Both the position numbers and the translations under genes were made by a program. Below are positions 10,241 through 19,289 of a stretch of 64,000 nt of DNA, piece by piece. The DNA lies in assembly GCF_038502225.1 (NCBI RefSeq), contig NC_091352.1:23314803-23378802 (forward strand). The letters are read 5' to 3'. Origin of the DNA: Cherax quadricarinatus. Its lineage: Eukaryota; Arthropoda; Malacostraca; Decapoda; Parastacidae. The notes beneath the pieces were generated by a model. That model was given only the letters and a program-made list of their open reading frames with translations, was not told the origin of the DNA and did no database searches. Within the stretch, counting starts at the first letter, position 1. Each line of letters starts with the position of its first letter.

Positions 10241-11182
10241 CGAGGGGGGGGTGTCCTCACCTCTCGTGAAATTGTCAATCTGCTAGAGACTCGCTTGCTG
10301 GTTGGACAGATTGTCTGTCTCATTATTCTTGTTAGTTTTGTAGAACTTTGTTCACAGAACATTGTATAGACTTAGTGATTTTCGACGTTGTACTGAGGTT
10401 GTGTGTCACATTGACACTCTGAACATCTCAGGTCCTTAGCTATAGCTTCTGACCTAATTTTGTACTGGTTCCTGTGTATTGTCACAGTCACAGTTTTACC
10501 TATGCTGAACTTAGATTCAGTATTATGGGAGTCTCGTAACTTTTGTGGAGGATCTGCAGATGGTCCCTACTTAGTGTCGTTATATTATCTCCTTGTTCCT
10601 GATTCTGTGTCGCAGTTGCTTGATATTGCATTGCTATTGGGCTTAGCATTCTTTGTTGTTCAAGCAGACTCTTCGGGTTGCCAGTCGGTCAAGAAGTTAG
10701 TTTATTTGAGGACTTTGTCAGTCACTTGTTTAAGTCTTATTCGAGTCTTGAGACATAGCTAACTACTTAAGAGCACTTATATGCATACACACTTACTTGT
10801 ACATATTTGTAATATCTTATTAAATGTTAATGTACCTGACGGTACTTAAGAATTATAAATGTGATATGTGCTTTCAGCACAATAATATTGAACTCGAGAG
10901 ATTGATTTTATTTTGATTGCTGTAATTAATTTAATTTGATAATATACCTCTAGACAACTTACTACTTAATAAATTTATTAAATTTTAATTTCTCAAGTTA
11001 GTAGCCTACCAGTTGTAATCCTAAAGCACTATTGAACCATACTGAATTTTAATGGATAATTGGACAAGGATACTGACTACTTGTTACGAAAACCCAGTAA
11101 CAGGCTGGATGCTAGAAGGGCAGTCCTTTCTAGTATTCACTGGAGATCTCTAAGCTTTTAGAATCGCGTTTTTTGTAACAAA

Positions 11183-11200
11183 TGGGGGCCTGTCCGGGAT
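11183..11200 (+). promoter_or_regulatory. B2 primer-binding site (tRNA-Pro-like)
   Basis: TGGGGGCCTGTCCGGGAT starts two bases after the LTR. It matches the well-known tRNA-Pro primer site of gammaretroviruses at 16 of 18 positions; the two differences lie side by side in the acceptor-stem part. The same core is found in D (34131-34147) and B4 (49103). Confidence 0.85.
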
Positions 11201-11468
11201 GCTCTTGATCCAAGGTGTTGGAGAAATTATCCAGTTTGACATACTAGTAATTCTATGATCAAACACTTTGAGTACTTTCCTAATCTGAAGATTTTGAGTT
11301 TAGTCTTGTACAACATACCAAGTGGATGTATGTACCTGACTGAGTCTCTTGATCCAAGGAGATGGAAATACTGTTTATGAGTTCTAGCTCTAAGACAACC
11401 AACACTAAAATTCCTATTAGGATTATAGTTTCCCATAATCAATCTCTCGTAGTACAATTATTTTTGTG
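11201..11468 (+). other. B2 leader between PBS and gag
   Basis: A non-coding leader conserved with B1 and B4, with two copies of CTTGATCCAAGG. It ends directly at the gag ATG (11469). No supported ORF. Confidence 0.8.
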
Positions 11469-12931
11469 ATGTATGCCAAAGTGAAACAGTTAATTGATAC
11501 TCTGACTTTGTCTGAGTTAAGTACATTAAAACTTCAGACGTGTTGGCAAGTAGCCAAATATCTCGGTGTGACGTATAACAGGAATTACACCGCTGAAACT
11601 GTCAGAGCATTAATTAAAGATATATTGTTTCCTGCTCATACAGAGATGTCTGATTATGATTCAGATTCAGAAAGTCTAGTGTCACAATTAGGAAGTATGG
11701 CTCTATTTGAAGTTGAAGAAAGAGCAACTAAAGCAGAAGTGAGCCTAGTGTCTGAGCCTAGTGTAGCTCAGTTCTCGTTCACACCTTCCCTCACTGAAAC
11801 TATAGTACAGAGTATAGCTGTTAATATGACACAGCCTAATACTAGTACAGTGTATACTACACCTGTATTTACTTATCCTAGACCATTACCCACTGGTCCT
11901 ATCTCTCAGGAACAGTTTGAGAGGTTGGAACGCCTCATTATGTTGCAGAGTGCACAAATAGAGGCACAGAGGAGATTGAACGAAGAAGATTTCCAAAGAG
12001 AAAATGTTCGTCTGGGAAGACAACAGACTGATAGATCACAGGACACATTTAATGTGCAGAAAGCTGCATCCATGGTTCCTAAGTTTTTTGAAAGTGACTT
12101 AGACACATATTTTGATGTGTTTGAGAACCAGGCACGTCCTATGAACTTGCCACGTAAGCACTGGGCAACATTGCTTCATACTGCTTTGACGGGAAGAGCT
12201 CAAACTTGTTCTGCAGCCTTACCATTTGCCAAGTACATTAGTTATGACGCTGTCAAACTATTCTAGAGACATATAACTTGTTACCTGTAAGTTATCAGAG
12301 AGCATTTCGTACGTTACAACGACGACAAGATCAAACTTGTGTAGAGTTTGCTCGTGAGAAAAAAGTTGCATTTCAGAGGTGGTCTAGAGCTGCTAAGTGT
12401 ACCAACTACGCCAGTCTTGTTCAGTTGTTACTACATGAAGAGTTTAACAACTGTATGCCTGCTGACATACAAGAATATCTGATCGATCATACTACCTCAG
12501 ATATTCTGGAAACTGCAGCATTAGCAGACAATTACGAGATTTCTCACAAACTTGTACGTACTAAAAAACAGAGAAACAAGGTAACTAAAGATTGTCCTAG
12601 AAGTTGGCAACCTAAATCAGTTGCTCATTACCGGCCTGATGTACCTGCTACTGTAACTTCTCGTACCGTTACCAGGAAAACTCACAATCCTGAATCTGTC
12701 TCTGTGGCTAGACAGAAATCTGGTATCGAGAAGAAGAAAGTTAAATGTACCTATTGTAACAGAAAAGGACATACTAGAGAGTATTGCTATAAGTTAGAAA
12801 GAGATACGAGAGACAGTCGTGCGGCTGGCGCCCCCACTCAAGTCGTATCCTCTTCCGTGCAACAAAGGCACCAAAAGCCTAGCAATGCCTCTGATCCTAC
12901 TGTTTTAGATAATGTTACTCAGGATAGATGA
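11469..12931 (+). pseudogene. B2 Gag (4-bp deletion frameshift)
   Basis: ATG 11469 starts MYAKVKQLIDTLTLS with the same SAP-like N-terminus, charged helix, capsid-like region (FFESDLDTYFDVFENQ) and CCHC knuckle CTYCNRKGHTREYC as B1. Relative to B1 about 36 codons after TYPRP are missing in frame. Near 12256 a 4-bp deletion (GTCAAACTATT versus GTCAAACAAACTATT in B4) shifts the frame: the first part stops at 12266 and the C-terminal part is open from 12278 to the TGA at 12929-12931. Everything else is intact, so this is a young lesion. Confidence 0.92.
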
Positions 12932-12956
12932 CTAGCGTCAGAAAGTGTATCTGACG
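12929..12956 (+). promoter_or_regulatory. Candidate programmed stop-codon readthrough signal (UGA-CUA-G plus stem-loop)
   Basis: The gag stop TGA (12929-12931) is followed by CTA G, the strongest known natural readthrough context. Pol is in the same frame and open for 14 codons up to MSPYFSR. Four bases after the stop, CGTCAGA (12936-12942) and TCTGACG (12950-12956) form a perfect 7-bp stem with a 7-nt loop AAGTGTA. The same stop, context and fold are present in B3, and in B1 with one pair lost. This would set the Gag to Gag-Pol ratio. Confidence 0.7.
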
Positions 12957-14452
12957 AAAAGATTCGTTCAGCGATGAGTCCTTACTTTTCGAGAGATAAA
13001 GTAGGATTTGACGAATCACATCTAACTGAGATAATTTCTTTCAGAGACACTGGCAGTTATCTCACGTTATTAAGAGAAGATGTACTGCTCATAACTGACG
13101 ATACCTATTGCAAGATAGATGTATTGTTAGAAGCCTATGGAGGGGCTGTTATAAAAGTGCCTCTGCACAAAGTTTATATTGAAACAAGCTATTATACTGG
13201 TTATATTTCAGTGGGTATATCCAGTGGTGTATTTCCCATCAGGTCAGTGGACTTGTTGATAGGGAACGATATCCTTCATGCTGGTATGTGTAAAGAACCA
13301 CTTGTGATTGATAATACCACTGATGATAATTATGCCATTGAAGCTTGTAGAGAGAAACCTATTTTATTTCCTCTCAGCGCAATTACTAGAGCTATGTCAA
13401 AGATTCAACAACCATCCTTGTCTCCTGTTGAGTTAGTGGATGACAATGATTTGGGGTTGAATATGTTGTTTAGTGACGCTCTGCGCCCAGGATCATTAAC
13501 ACTGACTCCCCCCGGTCATCAACCTAGTCAGGACACAACTGACGTTAAATTTCTAACTCATGATGATTTAATCAAGGATCAGTTTGTTGATCAGTCATTG
13601 GAAAGACTGAGAGATATAGCAGTTACTGAGAGTGAAGCAAAGGATCTCGATAATTGTTACTATTATAGTAATGGTGTACTGATGGAGAAAAATACATGTA
13701 AGTTGTCAGCTGATAGTGTTTCCAACACAGTCAAGCATTTCGTTGTGTTACCAGTTACATTTCGTGAAAAAGCCATTGATTTTGCTCACAATAGTCCCAT
13801 AGGAGGACATCTGGGTGTCAAGAAGACACTCGGTAAACTGGCAAAACATTTTACTTGGCCAAAGATGAAGGAAACAGTAGTTTATCATGTGCGACGTTGT
13901 CATGTGTGTCAAGTGACATGCAAGCCAGCAGCGCACACTCCACCTACACCTCTCACTATGAGCTCTAGTAGCAAAGTTCAGTTCACCTGGACTAGAGATT
14001 GTTCAGACTCGTTCAAAAGGTTGAAGCATCTGCTTTCCTCTGCTCCTGTGTTGAAGAGTCCTAATTTCAATCTTTCCATCTTTTTACATATAGATGCGAG
14101 TTGTTATGCAGTGGGTGCTGTGCTGCTCCAACAGTCAACATCCACTGACATTCTCCATCCTATATGTTATTATTCATCTAAGCTTAAACGACACCAGAAA
14201 AATTATGCCACTATTGAGAAAGAGGCTCTAGCTGTTGTGGTGTCATTTGAACATTTTGACGTGTATTTGGGCACTTCCCCATTTAAAATTAACGTTTTTT
14301 CTGACCACAATCCACTCACTTATATAAATACTATGAAAAGTAAAAATGCTAGGATCATGAGGTGGGCCCTCAGAATCCAACCTTATTCTATTAGTATAAA
14401 ACACGTAAGTGGTCATTGTAATGTAATTGCTGACGCTCTGTCTCGTCCTTAA
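12932..14452 (+). CDS. B2 shortened Pol: protease, integrase zinc finger, RNase H
   Basis: One unbroken frame from the gag stop to TAA at 14450-14452. Order: 14-residue leader; aspartic protease (FRDTGSYLTLLRED, then YGGAVIKVPLHKV); integrase HHCC finger (AHNSPIGGHLGVKK ... RRCHVCQVTCK); a junction at PLTMSSSSKVQ (about 13955-13960); the end of the RT connection (FTWTRDCSDSFKRLKHLLSSAPVL); RNase H with HIDASCYAVGAVLL, EKEALAVVVSFEHFDVYLG, SDHNPLTYINTMK and ADALSRP. The integrase catalytic core, GPY/F domain and all RT catalytic motifs are absent. The deletion is in frame and the rest stays open, which fits a non-autonomous element that still makes Gag, protease and RNase H. Confidence 0.9.
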   Translation, partial: LASESVSDEKIRSAMSPYFSRDKVGFDESHLTEIISFRDTGSYLTLLREDVLLITDDTYCKIDVLLEAYGGAVIKVPLHKVYIETSYYTGYISVGISSGVFPIRSVDLLIGNDILHAGMCKEPLVIDNTTDDNYAIEACREKPILFPLSAITRAMSKIQQPSLSPVELVDDNDLGLNMLFSDALRPGSLTLTPPGHQPSQDTTDVKFLTHDDLIKDQFVDQSLERLRDIAVTESEAKDLDNCYYYSNGVLMEKNTCKLSADSVSNTVKHFVVLPVTFREKAIDFAHNSPIGGHLGVKKTLGKLAKHFTWPKMKETVVYHVRRCHVCQVTCKPAAHTPPTPLTMSSSSKVQFTWTRDCSDSFKRLKHLLSSAPVLKSPNFNLSIFLHIDASCYAVGAVLLQQSTSTDILHPICYYSSKLKRHQKNYATIEKEALAVVVSFEHFDVYLGTSPFKINVFSDHNPLTYINTMKSKNARIMRWALRIQPYSISIKHVSGHCNVIADALSRP

Positions 14453-15072
14453 TAATTATCAGTTACATTAAATTAACGTAATTTTATGCCCAAATACCTT
14501 TTGTTACTTGCTATGTCAAATTCAGTAAAGTAACTTAATCCCTCCAGCCCATATTAACTATATATACTCATGTCATGTCTAATTATTATATTTATATATT
14601 CACAGTAATGTTGTGTGAGGAGGAGACAAGCTGAGTGTTGAGTGAGTAGTGTGGTGCGGGTGATGTACTGCGTGACGCAACACTGTCCTGCCGCAGACCC
14701 CCCCCTTCACTACACACCTTAAGCTGTTTCATACTCAGATGTTCATACTGCCTCGCATTCCACAACCACTACTTAAGAGTGGAATGCAGTCTCCTCTACT
14801 ATGATCGAGCCTCAACGTGCCCTCCTTGTCAGTGCTATCTTGTCTCTACACTGATGTACATAACCACGAGTATGAAGAGATACGATACTGTGTACTGCCC
14901 TAGTACTAGGGGCCTATCCTAGTGACGGACGCTGTGAAATTGTAGAGGTGCTTGGCACAAGAGAGACTCATTAATATTTATTTTGATAATAATATTGATA
15001 TGAGTAACCAGAAATAATGTGAAAGACATTCATGCAACTCCTAGTGCGACCCTCTGTCGTGTTGGGGGGGGG
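14453..15072 (+). other. B2 3' non-coding region with polypurine tract
   Basis: Non-coding; it matches the 3' regions of B1 and B3. It carries a C-run near 14698-14706 and ends in nine G residues (15064-15072) directly before the 3' LTR, the likely polypurine primer. Confidence 0.8.
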
Positions 15073-16277
15073 TGTTGCAACCCCTGAATGGGTTACAATG
15101 ATTATTATGTATATATGTAATGTATATTACCTTTTCATATAATTTTATATTGCTTATATTTGCGATAATAGCTAAATCGTAAATATATTGCTTTATATTC
15201 TTATTTGACTTATGTTGTTAGGATGTATATAAAATGTGCTCAGTTAGTCTTGATTGTCAAACTACTGTAATTATCGCTTGTCGCTCGTTATACTGCCGGC
15301 TTCTGAGCTGCAGTTGTCCACGTAGCTATCACGTGATCGAGGGGGGGGTGTCCTCACCTCTCGTGAAATTGTCAGTCTGCTAGAGACTCGCTTGCTGGTT
15401 GGACAGATTGTCTGTCTCATTATTCTTGTTAGTTCTGTAGAACTTTGTTCACAGAACATTGTATAGACTTAGTGATTTTCGACGTTGTACTGAGGTTGTG
15501 TGTCACATTGACACTCTGAACATCTCAGGTCCTTAGCTATAGCTTCTGACCTAATTTTGTACTGGTTCCTGTGTATTGTCACAGTCACAGTTTTACCTAT
15601 GCTGAACTTAGATTCAGTATTATGGGAGTCTCGTAACTTTTGTGGAGGATCTGCAGATGGTCCCTACTTAGTGTCGTTATATTATCTCCTTGTTCCTGAT
15701 TCTGTGTCGCAGTCGCTTGATATTGCATTGCTATTGGGCTTAGCATTCTTTGTTGTTCAAGCAGACTGTTCGGGTTGCCAGTCGGTCAAGAAGTTAGTTT
15801 ATTTGAGGACTTTGTCAGTCACTTGTTTAAGTCTTATTCGAGTCTTGAGATATAGCTAACTACTTAAGAGCACTTATATGCATACACACTTACTTGTACA
15901 TATTTGTAATATCTTATTAAATGTTAATGTACCTGACGGTACTTAAGAATTATAAATGTGATATGTGCTTTCAGCACAATAATATTGAACTCGAGAGATT
16001 GATTTTATTTTGATTGCTGTAATTAATTTAATTTGATAATATACCTCTAGACAACTTACTACTTAATAAATTTATTAAATTTTAATTTCTCAAGTTAGTA
16101 GCCTACCAGTTGTAATCCTAAAGCACTATTGAACCATACTGAATTTTAATGGATAATTGGACAAGGATACTGACTACTTGTTACGAAAACCCAGTAACAG
16201 GCTGGATGCTAGAAGGGCAGTCTTTTCTAGTATTCACTGGAGATCTCTAAGCTTTTAGAATCGCGTTTTTTGTAACA
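15073..16277 (+). repeat. B2 3' LTR
   Basis: 1,205 bp, the same length as the 5' LTR and about 99.4% identical by eye. Differences include the E-box-proximal TCAGTCTGC and the GAGATATAGC segments. It is followed by the right TSD CTATG (16278-16282), then the rest of the B1 LTR. Confidence 0.95.
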
Positions 16278-16729
16278 CTATGTGACACACAACCTCAGTA
16301 CAACGTCGAAAATCACTAAGTCTATACAATGTTCTGTGAACAGAGTTCTACAGAACTAACAAGAATAATGAGACAGACAATCTGTCCGACCACCAAGAGA
16401 GTCTAGAGCAGACTGAATACTTCAGGCGAGGTGAGGACACCCCCCCCCATTCGATCACATGATAGCTCCGTGGACAGTACTGCCCAGCAACAGAAGCCGG
16501 CAGAATAAAGAGCAAAGAGCGATAATTACAGTAGTTAGACAATCAAGACTTGAACTGAGCACATATGTTACATCCTACCTAACAAAGGAAGCTACGTCAA
16601 ATAACAATATAAAGCAATACATTAACGATTTAGCTATTATCGCAAATATAAGCTATATAAAATTAAATGAAAAGGTAATAATTAAATATATACATAATAA
16701 TCATTGCAATCCATTGAGGGGTTGCAACA
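16278..16729 (-). repeat. B1 5' LTR, second segment
   Basis: It resumes at CTATGTGACACAC, exactly where the B1 LTR was cut at 9975, and ends GGGGTTGCAACA (LTR start TGTTGCAACC on the minus strand). The flank at 16730 is GGTGG of the minisatellite. Confidence 0.93.
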
Positions 16730-16984
16730 GGTGGAGAGGATGGTGGTTGTGGTGAGGATGGTGGTGGTGGTGAAGATGGTGGTGGTGGTGAGGATGGTGG
16801 TGGTGGTCGTGAGGATAGTGGTTGTGGTGGTGAGAATTATGGTGGTTGTGGTGGTGAGGATGATGATGGTTGTGGTGAGGATGGTGGTGGTGGTGTTGAG
16901 GATGGTGGTGGTGGCGGTGAGGATGGTGGTGGTGGTGAGGATGGTGGTGGTGGTGAGGATGGTGGTGGTGGTGGTGATGATGGT
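16730..16984. repeat. GGT/GAGGAT minisatellite, left block
   Basis: Units of 12-18 bp of the form (GGT)n-GAGGAT, G-rich on the plus strand. ATGGT at 16980-16984 is the left TSD of A1, which shows that this block and that from 23068 were once continuous. Long ORFs in all frames are products of the 3-bp periodicity and not genes. Confidence 0.95.
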
Positions 16985-17408
16985 TATTACAACCTAGGAT
17001 TTCAAATGGCCTGTTATCCCAGGTGTAATGGGAGCAAATAAACACAGTAGAAAAAGTTTAGACTTATATTATCCTTCACCAATTATAACAGCAATATGTA
17101 CACTATGTACAGTGATAAATATAGTGCACTCCACGGTAAGCAAGGCAGAAATAGAAGCCACAAGATAGCAGACCGTGCTTCAACCAGCTCTAGAGTGGGA
17201 ATGACAAGGGCAGACAGGAGAGCGGTATCCACATAACCTCTGCGATTGTCAATCCCACCTTCTTATTGGCTAGAACCTGGTCACTAGTTGAACGATGGGG
17301 CCCCATCATCAACTCTTAGCAACCTGGTTCGCTGGTTGGGGGAGATAGCCTGTAAATGAGGGTGTGTCCATGCGCCGAATAAAGGTTACGTACTCTTTGC
17401 ATGCCACA
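16985..17408 (-). repeat. A1 3' LTR
   Basis: 424 bp, plus-strand TATTACAACC...GCATGCCACA. It differs from the 5' LTR at only one or two sites by eye (for instance TATAACAG versus TATAAAAG). The LTR ends are TG...TA rather than TG...CA. Confidence 0.94.
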
Positions 17409-17723
17409 CCCCCACCCCCGAGAAGGCTCAGGATTAGGCTGCCACCTCCCAGTGGTAACCGTGCCGCCATGGCACAAAATAATGGGACCGCCTATCCTCT
17501 CCACCATCCAACTCTTAGATAGAGCTCAGCTTTCCTAGTGACCAAAAGCCAAACCCTAAACTCAGAGTGAGACAGCAGTCAGATAGGCCAACATAGGTCC
17601 AAGATACAAGCGGACGATAGCCCGTATCCCCTCACTAAAAAAAAACCCCACATCAGGGGATAAAAAAAAGAGCTTGAAAGGGGGGTTACCACAAATACAT
17701 CCTAACCTAAATAAAATATTAAA
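17409..17723 (-). other. A1 3' non-coding region with polypurine tract
   Basis: GGGGGTGGGGG on the minus strand (17419-17409) directly precedes the LTR and is the likely PPT. The rest (to the pol stop TAG at 17724-17726) is non-coding and nearly the same in A2. Confidence 0.85.
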
Positions 17724-19289
17724 CTAGAATCTTGACAAAGAGTCTGCCAACACATTTTCTTTGCCGGCAATGTAATTTATTTTTAGGTTATAGGGCTGCA
17801 GCCTGAGCGTCCAACGCATAAGCCTTGTGTTGTGATTCTTCATGGCTTGGAGATAGACTAACGGGTTGTGATCACTGTAGACTGTGACCACCTGCGATGT
17901 CTGGCCCACATAAACATCGAAATGTTCCAAAGCCATTACCAGCGCGAGGGCTTCTTTTTCAATGGTAGAGTAAGCTCTCTGATGTGGCTGGAACTTAGCT
18001 GAAAAGTATGCGATTGGCTGCAGCTCCTTGTTCCCGATTTGTAATAGTACCGCCCCAACCCCAGACTCACAAGCATCAACCTGTAATGAAAAAGGTTTGG
18101 AGAAGTCTGGAGACAGGAGAATGGGTGCAGAGCACAATAATCTTTTTGCTTTATTAAAAGCAGTGTTACAATCTGACGTCCAATTAAAGGGAACTTTATG
18201 ACTGGTAAGAGAGGTAAGAGGGGCTACAATATCTGAGAAATTCTTACAGAATCTTCTGTAAAATCCTATCATGCCTAGGAAACGTTGAAGAGATTTCCTA
18301 TCATGAGGAACTGGATAATCTTTAATCGAAAGAACTTTAGCAAGTTTAGGTGCAACATTACCACTACCTACTTCATGGCCTAGAAAAGTGATAGTGGCCT
18401 GGCCAAAGGAAGATTTAGATAAATTAACTGTTAATTGGGAATTCTTAAAGGTCTCAAACAGAGCTTTAAGTCTAAGTAGGTGTTGATCCCAAGTATCAGA
18501 CACCACAACAATATCATCTAGGTATGCTGCCGTGCCTTCAAGTCCTTTAATAGCCTGATGGATGAGTTTCTGGAATGAAGAGGGGGAATTTTTCATTCCG
18601 AAGGGGGTAACTGTATACTGATAATGACCTCCTGGAATCACGAAGGCAGAGATTTCCTTCGCCTTATCTGTCAAAGGTACCTGATAGTAACCTTTAAGGA
18701 GATCTAATTTGGACACAAAAGTAGCCTTACCCACAAAGTCAATTACGTCATCCAGACGAGGAAGAGGGTAAGCATCTGTGATTGTGACCTCGTTCACTTT
18801 ACGGTAGTCTGTGCACATACGAAACCCTCCATCAGCCTTTTTTACTAGGATGCACGGTGAAGCCCATGGACTAGATGACTCCTCCACTAAACCATGTTCT
18901 AACAAGAAGTCTACTTCCTGCTGAAGTAGCCTTTGCTTTTCAGGATTAGCTCTGTAGGGGGAGAGTTTAATTGGTTTAGATTTTCCCACATCTACATCAT
19001 GGTAACCTAACGTACATTTTTTCGGCACATCCGAAAAAATATTAGGATATGACTGTAGAAGCTCAGTTAAATTGGTTGCTTGTATTTCAGATAATCCATC
19101 CATTAACGGGCTAGGATCCTTTAGGAGGACAGAATTTGAAAGTTTAGTATTAATTTCAGAGATAGAGTGCAAAGAGTCAGAGTCGTCCTCAGAGGTAGAG
19201 GACAGAGTCATTACTGGGACTTTATCTGGTGTATGAAAGGCCTTTATTTGATTAATGTGGTAAGTTTTTTGTTTTTGAGGTCTTATCAA
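17724..19289 (-). pseudogene. A1 reverse transcriptase and RNase H (3' part of split gag-pol)
   Basis: 521 open codons. RT: GFRMCTDYRKVN, KLDLLKGYYQV (catalytic Asp near residue 196), VTPFGMKNSPSSFQ and YLDDIVVVSD (Asp 258/259); the thumb and connection include RFLGMIGFYRRF. RNase H: LQVDACESGVGAVLL (Asp 405), EKEALALVMALEHFDVYVG (Glu 446), YSDHNPLVYL (Asp 473) and LADSLSRF (Asp 516). All catalytic residues are present. The frame is offset from gag-integrase by one base at the T-run near 19265-19270, where A2 has five T and A1 six. A2 shows that both parts originally formed one long frame. Confidence 0.93.

Larger units (their letters stand above)
9976..11180 (+). repeat. B2 5' LTR
   Basis: TGTTGCAACC...TTTTGTAACA, with matching TGTT/AACA ends. 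It contains a TATA-like box, a palindromic E-box, GTACCTGACGGTAC (a perfect 5-bp inverted repeat near 10830), TTAATAAATTTATTAA as the likely poly(A) signal region, and a TGTTAC/GTAACA hairpin (11092-11112). Confidence 0.95.
9976..16277 (+). mobile_element. B2: complete, internally deleted family-B element
   Basis: 6,302 bp with two 1,205-bp LTRs, PBS, gag, a gag-pol readthrough stop, a shortened pol, a G-run PPT and a perfect CTATG TSD (9971-9975 / 16278-16282). About 1.95 kb of pol is missing: the frame passes from the integrase HHCC finger straight into the region just before RNase H. B3 has exactly the same junction. The LTRs differ at about seven positions by eye (roughly 0.6%), so B2 is a fairly recent insertion into the older B1. 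Confidence 0.96.
1257..16729 (-). mobile_element. B1: family-B Ty3/gypsy-type LTR retrotransposon with nested insertions
   Basis: The order on the minus strand is 5' LTR (16729-16283 and 9975-9207, split by B2), PBS, leader (split by a solo LTR), gag, protease, integrase, RT, RNase H, PPT and a truncated 3' LTR (2308-1257). It is the only family-B copy here that keeps the integrase core and RT, but it is defective: in-frame stops in gag and pol, a deletion of roughly 55 codons between RT and RNase H, and a frameshift in RNase H. Its right flank (GGTGG) lies in the GGT minisatellite; the left TSD cannot be checked because that LTR end is missing. Confidence 0.9.
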
